This document shows, piece after piece, positions 51,662-62,200 of a stretch of DNA of 64,000 bases. The translations under genes were made by a program, and so were the position numbers. This stretch comes from Pseudomonas sp. ADAK13. GTDB lineage: Bacteria > Pseudomonadota > Gammaproteobacteria > Pseudomonadales > Pseudomonadaceae. Below the pieces are notes generated by a model. It saw only the letters and a program-made list of their open reading frames with translations. It had not been told where the DNA came from and made no database searches. How positions within the stretch are numbered: the first letter of the stretch is position 1; each line of letters opens with the position of its first letter. The DNA lies in the NCBI RefSeq assembly GCF_012935715.1, contig NZ_CP052860.1, positions 124,001 through 188,000 of the forward strand. Reading direction: 5' to 3'.

Positions 51662-51679
51662 AGTGCACAAGTGTACATT
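51662..51679 (+). promoter_or_regulatory. Candidate FabR/DesT-type operator upstream of fabA
   Basis: agtgcacaagtgtacatt is an imperfect dyad (gt[g/a]cacaagtg[t/c]ac). It resembles, as I recall them, the FabR/DesT-class operators of unsaturated fatty acid genes. It lies 133 bp before the fabA start within a 248-bp leader otherwise without gene. A TTGACG at 51687 could be a -35 element, but no convincing -10 follows at normal spacing. Confidence 0.45.
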
Positions 51680-51811
51680 CATGACCTTGACGCTGTGACT
51701 TTCACTACAACGCAATAGTCTATGTGTAGGCTGCCGATATGAGGCATGAACGCTTCAGTCGGCCGGGAAGATTTGCCCTGCCCTGCCGCATGGGATTATT
51801 GAGGAGCTCGC

Positions 51812-52327
51812 ATGACCAAACAAAACGCCTTTACTCGGGAAGACCTGCTGCGCTGCAGTCGCGGTGAGCTGTTCGGCCCAGGTAACGCGCAACTGCCCGC
51901 CCCGAACATGCTGATGGTGGATCGCATCACCCATATCAGCGAAGAGGGTGGCAAGTACGGCAAAGGTGAATTGGTCGCCGAGCTGGATATCACCCCTGAC
52001 CTGTGGTTTTTCGCCTGCCATTTCGAAGGCGATCCGGTAATGCCGGGCTGCCTGGGCCTCGACGCCATGTGGCAGCTGGTTGGCTTCTACCTCGGCTGGC
52101 AAGGCCTGCCGGGCCGCGGTCGCGCCCTGGGTTCGGGCGAAGTGAAGTTCTTTGGCCAGGTCTTGCCGACCGCCAAGAAAGTCACCTACAACATTCAAAT
52201 CAAGCGCGTCCTCAAGGGCAAGCTGAACCTGGCCATTGCCGATGGTTCGGTGACTGTCGACGGTCGCGAGATTTATACTGCCGAAGGCCTTCGGGTCGGC
52301 GTATTCACTTCCACTGACAACTTTTAA
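51812..52327 (+). CDS. fabA: 3-hydroxydecanoyl-ACP dehydratase/isomerase
   Basis: A 171-aa hot-dog enzyme. His70 and Asp84 occupy the two active-site positions ([22 protein letters not shown], residues 68-89), as in E. coli FabA. It dehydrates 3-hydroxydecanoyl-ACP and isomerises the trans-2 product to cis-3, committing carbon to unsaturated fatty acids. Length is identical to the family norm. ATG 51812 follows ttgagga-type site gagg at about 51798. fabB follows 11 bp later in the same operon. Confidence 0.97.
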   Translation: MTKQNAFTREDLLRCSRGELFGPGNAQLPAPNMLMVDRITHISEEGGKYGKGELVAELDITPDLWFFACHFEGDPVMPGCLGLDAMWQLVGFYLGWQGLPGRGRALGSGEVKFFGQVLPTAKKVTYNIQIKRVLKGKLNLAIADGSVTVDGREIYTAEGLRVGVFTSTDNF

Positions 52328-52338
52328 GGGTTATCCGC

Positions 52339-53559
52339 ATGCGCCGCGTCGTTATCACTGGTCTGGGCATCGTTTCGTGCCTGGGCAATGACAAAGAGAC
52401 CGTCTCCGCTAACCTGCGTGCAAGTCGCCCTGGCATCCGCTTTAACCCGGAATATGCCGAAATGGGTCTGCGTAGCCAGGTTTCCGGCTCCATCGACCTG
52501 CCCCTCGAAGAACTGATTGATCGCAAGATCTATCGCTTCGTCGGCCACGCCGCCGCTTACGCCTACCTGGCCATGAAGGACGCAATCACCGATTCCGGCC
52601 TGAGCGAAGACCAGGTGTCCAACGTGCGCACCGGCCTGATCGCCGGTTCCGGTGGCGCGTCGACCTTGAACCAGATGGAAGCGCTGGACATCCTGCGCGA
52701 GAAAGGCGTCAAGCGTGTCGGCCCGTACCGCGTCACGCGGACCATGGGCAGCACCGTTTCCGCCTGCCTGGCCACGCCATTCAAGATCAAGGGCGTGAAC
52801 TACTCGATCTCCTCCGCTTGCGCCACCAGTGCTCACTGCATCGGTACTGCGGTAGAGCAGATCCAGCTGGGCAAGCAAGACATCGTGTTTGCTGGCGGCG
52901 GTGAAGAAGAACATTGGAGCCAGTCGTTCCTGTTCGACGCCATGGGCGCCCTGTCGACCCAGTACAACGAAACCCCGGAAAAAGCCTCCCGTGCCTACGA
53001 CGCCAAGCGTGACGGTTTCGTCATCGCCGGTGGCGGCGGCATGGTGGTGGTCGAGGAGCTGGAACACGCCCTGGCCCGTGGTGCGAAGATCTACGCGGAA
53101 ATCGTCGGCTACGGCGCCACTTCCGACGGCTACGACATGGTTGCGCCAAGCGGCGAAGGCGCCATCCGCTGCATGCAGATGGCCATGGCTACCGTTGATA
53201 CCCCGATCGACTACCTGAACACCCACGGCACTTCGACTCCGGTCGGCGACTCCAAGGAAATGGAAGGCGTGCGTGCGGTATTCGGCGACAAGGCACCGGC
53301 GATCAGCTCTACCAAGAGCCTGTCGGGTCACTCCCTGGGCGCCGCCGGCGTTCACGAAGCGATCTACTGCCTGCTGATGATGGAAGGCAACTTCATGGCA
53401 GGTTCTGCCAACATCGAGGAACTGGACCCGGAAGTGGCTGACATGCCGATCCTGACCAAGACCCGTGAAGATGCAAGCATCAACACTGTGATGAGCAACA
53501 GCTTCGGCTTTGGTGGCACTAACGCTACCCTGGTGCTGAAACGCTGGCAGGGCAAGTAA
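52339..53559 (+). CDS. fabB: 3-oxoacyl-ACP synthase I
   Basis: A 406-aa condensing enzyme that elongates the cis-3-decenoyl-ACP made by FabA. Catalytic Cys161 lies in [14 protein letters not shown]; the active-site histidines lie in [11 protein letters not shown] and [12 protein letters not shown], and the Gly-rich C-terminal [14 protein letters not shown] is present. It opens [16 protein letters not shown], the family start. Translation begins 11 bp after fabA. The operon ends in a strong terminator. Confidence 0.97.
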   Translation: MRRVVITGLGIVSCLGNDKETVSANLRASRPGIRFNPEYAEMGLRSQVSGSIDLPLEELIDRKIYRFVGHAAAYAYLAMKDAITDSGLSEDQVSNVRTGLIAGSGGASTLNQMEALDILREKGVKRVGPYRVTRTMGSTVSACLATPFKIKGVNYSISSACATSAHCIGTAVEQIQLGKQDIVFAGGGEEEHWSQSFLFDAMGALSTQYNETPEKASRAYDAKRDGFVIAGGGGMVVVEELEHALARGAKIYAEIVGYGATSDGYDMVAPSGEGAIRCMQMAMATVDTPIDYLNTHGTSTPVGDSKEMEGVRAVFGDKAPAISSTKSLSGHSLGAAGVHEAIYCLLMMEGNFMAGSANIEELDPEVADMPILTKTREDASINTVMSNSFGFGGTNATLVLKRWQGK

Positions 53560-53579
53560 GCCCGCAGCTTGATCACCTG

Positions 53580-53614
53580 AAAACGCCCCGACTGGTTCGG
53601 GGCGTTTTTTTTTG
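53580..53614 (+). terminator. Intrinsic terminator of fabAB
   Basis: Stem aaaacgccccga / ttcggggcgttt with a 4-nt loop and nine T, 21 bp after the fabB stop. Confidence 0.93.
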
Positions 53615-53645
53615 CGCCCTGAAAAGCACCGGTAGTGCAGGGGGG

Positions 53646-54500
53646 TTGGGGGCTTATCCGTTGCTGCGGTCAGGGCGGCTATGGGTTCCGCCCTTACGGC
53701 GGCTCACTTTTGAACAGCGCAAAAGTAAGCAAAACGCTCTTGCCCCACCACTCGGCACCTCGCTTAGGCTCGGTGTGCCCTCTCTCCGGTACTACTGCGC
53801 GGGCCGCCGCGACGGGGCGTCCCTGCCCCGTCGCGGCTAAACCGGCGTCCTGCCGGTTTACCCGCTCCGTACTACCTGCGTTCGGCCAGCGTGGTTTAAC
53901 GGGGCGCCTAAGATCAAGATCAAAAGCAGATCAACAGCACAGCGGCCTACAGGCCGGCTTGAGTGGTGTGAAGCAAAGGCAAAATCAAAAGCCAGAGCGG
54001 GCACGGTCAAATGTAGGAGCTGGCTTGCCTGCGATGGCCTCGCCTCGGTGCATCTGAAAAACCGAGTTGTCTGCATCGCAGGCAAGCCAGCTCCCACAGA
54101 AAAGCAGAGCCGCATCCGTTTCAGATTTGGTTTTCGCTTTGGCTTTCGCTTTTGATCTGGCTTCTACCACTCAAGCCGGCCTGTAGGCCGCTGTGCTTTG
54201 GCTTTTGATCTTGATCTGGCTCTGACTGCCCCAATAAGCCCGAGGCCGAACGTAGGGATTGAGGAGCGGGTAAACCGGCAGGACGCCGGTTTAGCCGCGA
54301 CGGGGCAGGGACGCCCCGTCGCGGCGGCCCGCGGAGCAATGCCGGAGTGAGGGAACACCGAGCCTTAGCGAGGTGCCGACAGGCGGGGCAGAGCCCTTTG
54401 CTTACTTTGGGCTGGGCCGGCATTCCGGCTTTTCCAAAGTGAGTCGCTGTAAGAGCGAAACCCTAAGCCGCCGTTACCTAAATAACGGATATGCCCCCTC
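53646..54500. repeat. Large palindromic element, copy 3
   Basis: About 855 bp. Left end gttgggggcttatccgttgc, right end aacggatatgccccctcc; REP doublet at 54012-54099 is central. The same nested hairpins occur in each arm as in copies 1 and 2 (gccgcgacggggc / gccccgtcgcggc at 53810-53836 and 54296-54325). The right outer segment (tttgcttactttgggctggg...ttttccaaagtgagtcgc) matches copy 1 more closely than copy 2. It lies between the convergent fabB and chemoreceptor genes, immediately beyond the fabAB terminator. Open frames in it repeat those of the other copies and have no start signals. Confidence 0.9.
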
Positions 54501-54507
54501 CAAAAGC

Positions 54508-56133
54508 CTAAACCGAAAACCTAGCCACCATGGTGTTGAGATCCACCGCCAACCGCGACAACTCCTGACTCGCCGCACTGGTCTGATTCGCCCCCGCCGA
54601 CGTCTGTTGCGCCAGATCACGGATATTCATCAAATTGCGATCCACCTCCCGCGCCACTGCCGCCTGCTCTTCCGAGGCACTGGCAATCACCAGGTTGCGC
54701 TCATTGATCAAGGTAAACGCCGAAGCAATCTCCTCCAGCGCCGTACCCGCCGACTTGGCGATATCCAGCGTCGAACGCGCCCGCGTGTTGCTCTGCTGCA
54801 TAGAGCTGACAGCCTGATCAGTCCCCTGCTGAATCCCGCTGATCATCTGCTCGATCTCCTGGGTCGACTGCTGCGTACGATGCGCCAACGCCCGCACCTC
54901 ATCCGCCACCACCGCAAACCCACGCCCCGCATCCCCGGCCCGCGCCGCTTCAATGGCAGCATTCAGCGCCAGCAAATTGGTCTGCTCGGCAATCGAGCGA
55001 ATCACATCAAGCACCTTGCTGATGCCATACACCTTCTGCGCCAGGTCCTCCACCTGCGTCGCGTTGGCCGTCACATCATCGGCCAGGGACTCAATCGACA
55101 ACACCGTCTGATGCACCTGCTCACGACCATGCTGGGCGATCCGGTCAGACTCACGCGACGCCTGGGACGTGGCCACCGCATTGCTCGCCACCTCCTCCAC
55201 CGCCGCCGTCATCTGATTCACCGCAGTGGCCGCCTGTTCGATTTCCTGACTCTGCTGATGCAGCCCACGGGTCGCGTCTTCCGTCACGCAACTGAGTTCT
55301 TCGGAAGCCGACGCCAATTGGCTGGACGAATCGGAAATACGCCGGATGGTTTCCCGCAGGCTCTCCTGCATGCTTTTCAGCGCCTGCTGCAAACGCGCCG
55401 GCTCGTCCTTGCCGCTGACCGTAATCACGCCAGTCAGGTCGCCGCTGGCCACGCCCTGTGCGACTTTCAGCGACTGGGATAACGGCAGCACGATGCTGCG
55501 GGTCAGCAGCAACGCCAGGCCAATGGTGATCAGCGCCGTCACGGCAATCATGCCGACTACCCAGCTGCGCGATTGGGCGAACACGCTTTGGGCCTGGCTC
55601 GCCGCCTGATTGGCACTGACCTTGTTCAGCGTCACCAGCTCCCGCAAGGTGCCAGCCAACTCGTCGGCCAACTGGTTCATCTCACCGTTAACCACCTTGA
55701 TCGCGTCTTCCAGCTGATTGGCCCGGGAAAACCCCATGACCTGCTCCTGGCGTTGCAGGTAGCGCGCTTCCTCGGCTTTGAAGCGATCGAACAACACCCG
55801 CTCTTCAGGCAGCACGATCAACCCCTCGTAGAGGGACTGAGCCTTGTGCAAGCCGCTTTTCAGCTCGGTGATTTTCTGTTCATTCTGCGTGATCGCCTGC
55901 GGGTCGCGGTTGAGCAACAAGCGTAACGTCAGGGCCCGCACCCGCAGCAGGTCCTGATTCATTTCACCGACCGCCATCACGCTGGGCAGCCAGTTGTTTT
56001 CCACCTGGTCCGACTGCTGGCGCATATTGCCCATCTGCAACAGGGCAAAACCGCCCAGGGCAAACACCATCAGCGCCAGCAAACCAAACCCCAGGCCGGC
56101 GCGAGGGGCAATATTCAGACTTCTGATATTCAT
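54508..56133 (-). CDS. Methyl-accepting chemotaxis protein with 4-helix-bundle sensor
   Basis: A 541-aa chemoreceptor. TM1 is about residues 12-32, the periplasmic four-helix-bundle domain about 33-188 ([38 protein letters not shown]), TM2 about 190-210, HAMP about 211-265, then the signalling domain with the intact tip [38 protein letters not shown] 56133 is preferred because aagga lies about 8 nt upstream; a longer frame of 33 more residues has no ribosome site. Ligand unknown. Its 3' end lies 8 bp from the third palindromic element. Confidence 0.92.
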   Translation of the reverse strand: MNIRSLNIAPRAGLGFGLLALMVFALGGFALLQMGNMRQQSDQVENNWLPSVMAVGEMNQDLLRVRALTLRLLLNRDPQAITQNEQKITELKSGLHKAQSLYEGLIVLPEERVLFDRFKAEEARYLQRQEQVMGFSRANQLEDAIKVVNGEMNQLADELAGTLRELVTLNKVSANQAASQAQSVFAQSRSWVVGMIAVTALITIGLALLLTRSIVLPLSQSLKVAQGVASGDLTGVITVSGKDEPARLQQALKSMQESLRETIRRISDSSSQLASASEELSCVTEDATRGLHQQSQEIEQAATAVNQMTAAVEEVASNAVATSQASRESDRIAQHGREQVHQTVLSIESLADDVTANATQVEDLAQKVYGISKVLDVIRSIAEQTNLLALNAAIEAARAGDAGRGFAVVADEVRALAHRTQQSTQEIEQMISGIQQGTDQAVSSMQQSNTRARSTLDIAKSAGTALEEIASAFTLINERNLVIASASEEQAAVAREVDRNLMNIRDLAQQTSAGANQTSAASQELSRLAVDLNTMVARFSV

Positions 56134-56268
56134 GTTCGGAATCCTTCCAAAAGCGCTGCATCCACCTGCAGCGGGCTCTTGAAAGGTATCGGCGAGAAAC
56201 GGGGTTTGCGTAAGACGAAAACGCGATATCAAAACGCCTTATGATCGCCCCGCCCCGGCTGTAGCGAT

Positions 56269-56733
56269 TCAGCGTACGGTAAAGCTCTTTTGCGTCAGCA
56301 GGCGGTCGCCCTGGAACACCATGAAACGCCACTCCCCGGGCACGACTTCGTGGTGCTCGGTGAACTCGAACGCCATCACCTCCTGCGGCGCACCGGGAAC
56401 CAGCTTCTGGGTCACTTCGAGTTTGTCATGACGCACACCGTCCGGCGTGCGAATGCCCGGGGTGAAGTAGAGCAAGGTCAGTGGCGTGTCTTCGGCAGCT
56501 TTGCCAAGCAATTGATAGCGCAGCCCGAACTTGGTGCCCAGCGTCGCCGGCACCACGGTGGTGGCCTGGATCTGTTCGTTGCTGCGGCGCAGCACGCGCT
56601 CCCCGGCTTGCAGATCGGCTTTAGGGCCATCAAACACGCCGAACTCCACTGGGCCTTCGATACGCACTTCGGCACTGGCCAGGCTGCTGATCATCATCAG
56701 CGCCGCCAGGGCGCCTGAACGGGTGAATTGCAT
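56269..56733 (-). CDS. DUF3859 domain protein, periplasmic
   Basis: A 154-aa protein with a signal peptide (about residues 1-21, SSLASAEV). The mature part VRIEGPVEFGVFDGPKADLQAGERVLRRSNEQIQATTVVPATLGTKFGLRYQL matches my memory of DUF3859, a beta-sandwich family of unknown role; HHEVVPGEWRFMVFQGDRLLTQKSFTV near the C-terminus is also typical. Separate transcription unit, on the same strand as the amidohydrolase 67 bp upstream. Confidence 0.8.
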   Translation of the reverse strand: MQFTRSGALAALMMISSLASAEVRIEGPVEFGVFDGPKADLQAGERVLRRSNEQIQATTVVPATLGTKFGLRYQLLGKAAEDTPLTLLYFTPGIRTPDGVRHDKLEVTQKLVPGAPQEVMAFEFTEHHEVVPGEWRFMVFQGDRLLTQKSFTVR

Positions 56734-56800
56734 GCTGCACTCCTTGTTTGAGAAGGCCGCAGCTTATGACGCAGGGATGACGACAGGATGACAAACCCCA

Positions 56801-57805
56801 TCACTTGGGCTTGGGCAAAATCGCCAGGAAATTGTCCCGCGCGACCTTTCTGGCCACGTCTTCAGGCAGCGCATCGAGGAACGGGTCGAAGCTGCGCATT
56901 TCCTTACCGAGCTTGTTGAAGCGCCCTACCACGTCTGAACCGAGCATGAAGCGGTCCGGGAAGCGCTCCACCAGCTTTACCCACTCAGGACGTGGCGTTC
57001 CAGCCTCATCCAGCAAGTAAGGCGTGAGCACGCTCCAGGACAGGTCGACGTACAGGTTCGGGTAAGCCTCCAGCAGGCGCGCCAGGGTGGGCAGCAAGAA
57101 ATCCATCTGCGTCTGGTGCCGGTGGATTTCCATGCTGCTGCCCGCATGGGCCCAGATGAACCGGGTGTGCGGGTGGTTGCGCAGCGGCTCTTCCATTTCC
57201 GCCAGATACAACGGATTTTTCTCACGCTTGGAGGTGATGTTGGAGTGCACCATCACCGGCAAATCGTTCTCCGCTGCCAGGTGATAGATGCGGGTCATCG
57301 CCTCGTTATTGGCCCTTGGCGTGTCGCCGGAGGTCAGTGCGGTCAGGTCATCGTGACGGGTGAAGACTTCGCCGATGCCTTGCCACAGCCCCGGATTGAG
57401 GTCGAGCATGCGCTGGATGTGGGACGCCGCGTTTTTGTCGTTGGGGTTGAAACCGCTGAGGAACGGATGAAAGCGCTGACGTTGCTCCGGGCTAAGTTTA
57501 TTGACCGCGTCGGCGACGAACACGTCGGTGGCGCTGTACCAATAGGCGTCGGCGTCATCCCCGGCGTAATAGCGCGGGCGCTTGGGTTCGTCTTCGTGCC
57601 ACTTCTTGGCCACGGGAATCCCGGAAATCATCACATGCTCGATGCGATTATCGGCCATGGCCTTGAGCAACTTGTCCATGCCCGCCGACTCCTGGAAGAA
57701 GTCGACGTAATGCAGGTGCGCATCGCTGTAGGCATAGTCGCGGGCCTGTACCGCAAAGCTCGCGGCGGCCAACAACAGGGCAATACTCAGGCGGGTCCGG
57801 CGCAC
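56801..57805 (-). CDS. Exported amidohydrolase family protein (TIM-barrel metal-dependent hydrolase)
   Basis: A 334-aa protein with a signal peptide (about residues 1-22, AASFAVQARD). SDAHLHYVDFF gives the first metal His pair; further ligand positions are HSN in MVHSNITSKREKNP, HAG in FIWAHAGSSMEIHRH and Asp in MLGSDVVGRF, consistent with the amidohydrolase-2 group (decarboxylase/lactonase-like). Export is unusual for that group. Start is GTG 57805 with a weak site; the only ATG nearby is out of frame. Substrate unknown. Confidence 0.82.
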   Translation of the reverse strand: MRRTRLSIALLLAAASFAVQARDYAYSDAHLHYVDFFQESAGMDKLLKAMADNRIEHVMISGIPVAKKWHEDEPKRPRYYAGDDADAYWYSATDVFVADAVNKLSPEQRQRFHPFLSGFNPNDKNAASHIQRMLDLNPGLWQGIGEVFTRHDDLTALTSGDTPRANNEAMTRIYHLAAENDLPVMVHSNITSKREKNPLYLAEMEEPLRNHPHTRFIWAHAGSSMEIHRHQTQMDFLLPTLARLLEAYPNLYVDLSWSVLTPYLLDEAGTPRPEWVKLVERFPDRFMLGSDVVGRFNKLGKEMRSFDPFLDALPEDVARKVARDNFLAILPKPK

Positions 57806-57945
57806 AGGGGCATCTCAAACAAGGGCTAAAAAAGGTAGACCTCAAGCCGCGCCTGCGGGTTCAGCGGTAAACAACAGGGAACACCAAGGTGCCAGCATGC
57901 TCTATAACTGCATGACCTTCTTCCTGCCACCCTGTGAGGTTTGCC

Positions 57946-58362
57946 ATGCCTGTTACCGTGAATACGCTGAACGCCGAAAACTTCCGCCACAGCGTCAATA
58001 TCAATAACCACGAGCTGTTTACCGACCTGCCCAAGAGCCTGGGCGGCGACGACTCGGCGCCCTCTCCCCACGATTACTTCGATGCCGCGCTGGCTTCGTG
58101 CAAGGCCCTGACCGTCAAGCTCTATGCCCAGAAAAAAGATATTCCGCTCACCGGCGTCACCGTGGAAGTCACCCATGACAGCACCGAAGAGCAAAAGGGC
58201 AAATACACGCTCAACGTCAAACTCACCCTCAAGGGTGTACTCACCGACGAGCAGCGCGATGAGCTGCACCGTGTGGCGGATCGCTGCCCGGTGCACAAGC
58301 TGATGACCACGGCCGAAGTCACCATCGAGACCCGGCTCTCGGAAGGCGCCTTCAGCCAGTAG
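57946..58362 (+). CDS. OsmC family peroxidase-like protein
   Basis: A 138-aa OsmC/Ohr-fold protein with both redox cysteines: Cys52 in AALASCKALTVKLYA and Cys114 in DRCPVHKLM. These reduce organic hydroperoxides in family members, using lipoyl or thioredoxin-type donors. The middle region GVTVEVTHDSTEEQKGKYTLNVKLTLKG is the conserved beta-sheet. ATG 57946 has gagg 9 nt upstream. It precedes the pirin gene by 64 bp on the same strand, and both may respond to stress. Confidence 0.9.
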   Translation: MPVTVNTLNAENFRHSVNINNHELFTDLPKSLGGDDSAPSPHDYFDAALASCKALTVKLYAQKKDIPLTGVTVEVTHDSTEEQKGKYTLNVKLTLKGVLTDEQRDELHRVADRCPVHKLMTTAEVTIETRLSEGAFSQ

Positions 58363-58426
58363 CGGCAACCTCCCGTCGAGCGGGTTATGCTCAGAGGCAT
58401 CTAACCCGCTCAGATTGGGACGCACC

Positions 58427-59299
58427 ATGACCACAGTGACCGTGATCCGCCCCCGCGCCGAAGACGTTGAAGGGCAACCGATCCTGCGCCCGTTGCCCTC
58501 CCGGCAATGCCGCAGCGTCGGGCCGTTCGTGTTTTTCGACCATATGCTGCACACCCGCTATGCCCCGGGCACCGGCATGAATATTCGCCAGCACCCGCAT
58601 ATCGGCCTCTCCACCCTGACCTACTTGTTTGAAGGCGAACTCCTGCACAAGGACAGCCTGGGTTCCGACCAGGTTGTAAAGGCCGGGGACGTCAGCTGGA
58701 TGACCGCCGGCAGCGCCATCGCCCACGTTGAACGCAGCCCCGAAGCACTCAAGGCCAGTGGTTTTGGCCTGCACGGGCTGCAAGTGTGGCTGGCCTCGCC
58801 CAAGGAACATGAGCAAGGGCCTGGGCATTACAGCCATCACCCCGCCGCCAGCTTGCCGGTGAGTGAGAACCTTGGCGTGCAGATTCGCCTGATTGCCGGC
58901 AGCGGCTTTTGCCTGGAATCGCCGGTGCCGGTGCTGTCGCCCACCCTGTATGCCGAGGTTCGAATGCAGACGGCCACCACGCTGCTGATCCCGGATGAAC
59001 ATGCGGAACGGGCGGTGTATGTGCTGGAGGGTGAGGCGCAGTTGGAGGGCGAGGTGCTGGAGGTGCACAGCCTGGTGGTGTTACCGGAGGGCGAAAGCCT
59101 AGCGCTGTTTGCCGAGACGGATTGCCATCTGGTGGTGTTCGGCGGCGCGGCGCTGGACGGGCCACGGCGGATCAACTGGAATTTTGTCGCGAGTGACCCG
59201 GTGTTGATCGAGCAGGCTCGCCAGCGTTGGGCGGCCGGGGATTGGCCGACGGTGCCGGGGGAAAGTGAGCGGATCGAGTTGCCTGGAGGCAAGGCTTAA
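58427..59299 (+). CDS. Pirin family protein
   Basis: A 290-aa bicupin. N-terminal cupin ligands are seen in VFFDHMLHTRYAPGTGMNIRQHPHIGLSTLTYLFEGELLHKDSLG: the His residues and Glu of the pirin iron site. GSAIAHVERSPEAL and LHGLQVWLASPKEHEQGPG complete the hallmark set, and a C-terminal cupin covers about residues 175-275. Bacterial pirins include quercetinases and regulators of metabolic enzymes; which applies here is unknown. ATG 58427 was chosen over an ATG four codons upstream. Confidence 0.9.
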   Translation: MTTVTVIRPRAEDVEGQPILRPLPSRQCRSVGPFVFFDHMLHTRYAPGTGMNIRQHPHIGLSTLTYLFEGELLHKDSLGSDQVVKAGDVSWMTAGSAIAHVERSPEALKASGFGLHGLQVWLASPKEHEQGPGHYSHHPAASLPVSENLGVQIRLIAGSGFCLESPVPVLSPTLYAEVRMQTATTLLIPDEHAERAVYVLEGEAQLEGEVLEVHSLVVLPEGESLALFAETDCHLVVFGGAALDGPRRINWNFVASDPVLIEQARQRWAAGDWPTVPGESERIELPGGKA

Positions 59300-59324
59300 G
59301 CGCTTTTATTTCCCGTTAAATAGC

Positions 59325-59408
59325 CATCGCGAGCAAGCCCGCTCCCACATTCGACCGCGTTCCTTCAGTGGGAATGCGGTCGAATGTGGGAGCGGGCTTG
59401 CTCGCGAA
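59325..59408. repeat. REP doublet (gcgggcttgctcgcg class)
   Basis: cgcgagcaagcccgctccca and its inverse enclose attcgaccgc / gcggtcgaat, making a nearly continuous 84-bp palindrome between the convergent pirin and hydrolase genes. Halves match the left member of the pair at 3056. Confidence 0.85.
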
Positions 59409-59433
59409 GGGGCCAGTTCAGGGAACCGCGCTA

Positions 59434-60162
59434 TCAGCCCTTGAACACTTCATCCAGCAAGTTATGCATCGACTGGAAGGCCCGTGCGGCGGTCTTCGCG
59501 TCATACATCATCTTGCCCGGCACGTTCGCGTGCGGGTCGGTAAACGAGTGCACTGCACCGCCGTAGCTCAGCAATTGCCAATCCACACCGGCAGCGTTCA
59601 TTTCGTCTTCAAACGCCGGCAGTTGCTCTTTCGGCACCAGCGGGTCGGAAGCGCCGTGCAACACCAGCACTGAACCCTTGATGTTTTTCGCATCGGCCGG
59701 GTTCGGTGTGTCGAGGCTGCCGTGGAACGAAACGGCGGCTTTCAACGGCGCACCGGTACGCGCCAGCTCCAGGGAGCAGCAGCCGCCGAAGCAGAAACCG
59801 AAGGTTGCCAGCTTCGAGGTATCCACCGCCGCTTCGGTCTGGGTCTTCAGGTGATCAAGCGCGACTTGCATGCGCTTGTTCAGCAGCGGCCGGTCATTCT
59901 TCAACGGCATCATCGCCGCACCTGCTTCATCGCCATTCGAAGGGCGAACAGTTTGCCCGTACAAGTCGGCAAGCAAGACCACGTAGCCCTTGCTGGCCAC
60001 GCTCTTGGCGATCTCTTCAGCGCCGGCACTGACACCCATCCAGTTCGGCGCCATCAACAACCCTGGCAGCGGGCCCTTATGACTGGCATCAAATGCCAGG
60101 CGGCTTTCATAAGACTGGCCATCAATCTGATAGACCACGGAACGCACGGTGATTTGGCTCAT
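59434..60162 (-). CDS. Dienelactone hydrolase family protein
   Basis: A 242-aa alpha/beta hydrolase with a Cys nucleophile: Cys124 in GFCFGGC, as in dienelactone hydrolase. The acid is in HGASDPLVPKEQ and the His in YGGAVHSFTDP. NWMGVSAGAEEIAKSVASKGYVVLLADLYG holds the conserved Glu-gating region. Real substrates of such homologues are often unknown. Two adjacent ATGs are possible (60162 used; 6 nt from ggag). It precedes htpG's end, from which it is separated by a terminator. Confidence 0.88.
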   Translation of the reverse strand: MSQITVRSVVYQIDGQSYESRLAFDASHKGPLPGLLMAPNWMGVSAGAEEIAKSVASKGYVVLLADLYGQTVRPSNGDEAGAAMMPLKNDRPLLNKRMQVALDHLKTQTEAAVDTSKLATFGFCFGGCCSLELARTGAPLKAAVSFHGSLDTPNPADAKNIKGSVLVLHGASDPLVPKEQLPAFEDEMNAAGVDWQLLSYGGAVHSFTDPHANVPGKMMYDAKTAARAFQSMHNLLDEVFKG

Positions 60163-60189
60163 CATTTACTCCAGGTGAAAGGCTCTAGA

Positions 60190-60219
60190 ACGAAAAAACC
60201 CGCCGAAGCGGGTTTTTCT
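60190..60219 (-). terminator. Intrinsic terminator of htpG
   Basis: Stem aaaacccgc / gcgggtttt with loop cgaa and a T-run on the minus strand, 10 bp past the htpG stop. Confidence 0.9.
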
Positions 60220-60228
60220 ACAACGGTG

Positions 60229-62133
60229 TTAAACCGACAGTTCAACCAACAGCTTGTTCAGTCGGCGCACATAAGCGGCCGGGTCTTTCAGGCTGTCGCC
60301 GGCAGCCAGGGCTGCCTGGTCGAAGAGGATGTGCGACAGGTCGCCAAAGCGCTCTTCGCTCTGCTCGCCGTCGAGTTTCTCGATCAGCGGGTGAGCCGGG
60401 TTGAATTCGAAGATCGGCTTGGAATCCGGAACCTTCTGACCGCTCGCTTCCAGGATCTGACGCATCTGCATGCCCAAGTCCTGCTCGCCGATGGCCAGAA
60501 TCGCCGGGGAATCGGTCAGACGGTGGGAAACCCGCACTTCGCTGACGGCATCGCCCAAGGCGGTCTTGATGCGCTCAACCAGGCCTTCTTTGGACTTGGC
60601 CACTTCTTCAGCGGCTTTCTTGTCTTCTTCGGAATCCAGGTTGCCCAGGTCCAGGTCGCCACGGGCGACGTCAACAAAGCTCTTGCCGTCGAAGTCGCTG
60701 AGGTAGCTCATCAGCCACTCGTCGATGCGGTCAGTCAGCAGCAGCACTTCGATGCCTTTCTTGCGGAAGACTTCCAGGTGCGGGCTGTTCTTGACCTGAG
60801 CGTAGGTTTCGCCGGTCAGGTAGTAGATCTTGTCCTGACCTTCCTTGGCGCGCGCCAGGTATTCGGCCAGGGAAACGTTCTGCTCGCCGTCGTCACCGTG
60901 AGTGGATGCGAAACGCAGCAGGCCGGCAATTTTTTCCTTGTTGGCGAAATCTTCTGCCGGGCCTTCTTTCATGACCTGGCCGAAGTTTTTCCAGAAGCCC
61001 TTGTATTGCTCAGGCTCGTTCTTCGCCAGTTTTTCCAGCATGTCGAGGACACGCTTGGTCAGCGCCGACTTCATCGAGTCGATGATCGGGTCTTTCTGCA
61101 GGATTTCCCGCGACACGTTCAGCGACAGGTCGTTGGAGTCGACCACGCCCTTGATAAAGCGCAGGTACAACGGCAGGAACGATTCCGCCTGGTCCATCAC
61201 GAACACGCGCTGCACGTACAGCTTCAGGCCTTTCGGCGCTTCACGCTGGTACAGGTCGAACGGAGCACGGCCCGGTACGTAGAGCAGCGAGCTGTATTCC
61301 AGCTTGCCTTCGACCTTGTTGTGGCTCCAGCTCAGCGGGTTTTCGTAGTCGTGAGCGATGTGCTTGTAGAACTCCTGGTATTCCTCGTCCTTGACTTCGG
61401 TACGAGGACGGGTCCACAGGGCGCTGGCGCGGTTGACGGTTTCCCATTCCAGCGCAGGCTTTTCTTCGCCTTCCGCAGCGGCTTGTTCTTTCGGCAACTC
61501 GATCGGCAACGCAATATGGTCGGAGTATTTCTTGATGATATTGCGCAGGCGCCAGCCATCGGCGAATTCGTCTTCACCGGACTTCAGGTGCAGGACAATG
61601 CGCGTACCGCGGTCAGCCTTGTCGATAGTGGCGATTTCAAACTCGCCCTCGCCCTTGGAAGACCAGTGCACGCCTTCGCTGGCGGCAAGGCCGGCGCGGC
61701 GGCTGAAGACTTCAACCTTGTCGGCAACGATAAAGGCCGAGTAGAAGCCCACGCCGAATTGGCCGATCAGGTGCGAATCTTTCTTCTGGTCGCCCGACAG
61801 GTTCTTCATGAAATCAGCAGTGCCGGATTTGGCGATGGTCCCCAGGTGGGTGATCGCATCGTCACGGCTCATGCCGATACCGTTGTCTTCGAGAGTGACG
61901 GTTTTCGCGTCTTTGTCGAAGCTCACACGGATTTTCAGTTCCGCGCCGCCTTCCAGCAACTCAGGCTTGGACAGGGCTTCGAAACGTAATTTGTCGACAG
62001 CGTCAGAGGCGTTCGAGATCAATTCGCGAAGGAAAATTTCCTTGTTGGAATACAGCGAATGGATCATGAGGTGCAGCAGTTGCTTCACCTCGGTCTGGAA
62101 GCCCAGGGTTTCCTTTTGAGTTTCCACACTCAT
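60229..62133 (-). CDS. htpG: Hsp90-family chaperone HtpG
   Basis: A 634-aa cytosolic ATP-dependent chaperone. It starts [45 protein letters not shown]; the ATP-binding Bergerat-fold motifs are EDNGIGM, TIAKSGT and [11 protein letters not shown]. The middle domain has [11 protein letters not shown] with the catalytic Arg, and the C-terminal dimerisation domain closes. Length equals the family norm. ATG 62133 gives the canonical N-terminus; ATG 62139 two codons upstream is closer to ggag. Heat induction is expected from the sigma-32-type promoter at 62201. Confidence 0.97.
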   Translation of the reverse strand: MSVETQKETLGFQTEVKQLLHLMIHSLYSNKEIFLRELISNASDAVDKLRFEALSKPELLEGGAELKIRVSFDKDAKTVTLEDNGIGMSRDDAITHLGTIAKSGTADFMKNLSGDQKKDSHLIGQFGVGFYSAFIVADKVEVFSRRAGLAASEGVHWSSKGEGEFEIATIDKADRGTRIVLHLKSGEDEFADGWRLRNIIKKYSDHIALPIELPKEQAAAEGEEKPALEWETVNRASALWTRPRTEVKDEEYQEFYKHIAHDYENPLSWSHNKVEGKLEYSSLLYVPGRAPFDLYQREAPKGLKLYVQRVFVMDQAESFLPLYLRFIKGVVDSNDLSLNVSREILQKDPIIDSMKSALTKRVLDMLEKLAKNEPEQYKGFWKNFGQVMKEGPAEDFANKEKIAGLLRFASTHGDDGEQNVSLAEYLARAKEGQDKIYYLTGETYAQVKNSPHLEVFRKKGIEVLLLTDRIDEWLMSYLSDFDGKSFVDVARGDLDLGNLDSEEDKKAAEEVAKSKEGLVERIKTALGDAVSEVRVSHRLTDSPAILAIGEQDLGMQMRQILEASGQKVPDSKPIFEFNPAHPLIEKLDGEQSEERFGDLSHILFDQAALAAGDSLKDPAAYVRRLNKLLVELSV

Positions 62134-62200
62134 GGTCATCAAACTCCAATTGGATGGCAGTGGCCGCGCCCTTGAGGGTTGGCGGCGGGTTGTCATCAAA

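Noticed and set aside
59722..61989. Long plus-strand open frame opposite htpG
   Set aside because: htpG is unmistakable; the opposite frame is a shadow with biased composition that runs across two genes and a terminator.
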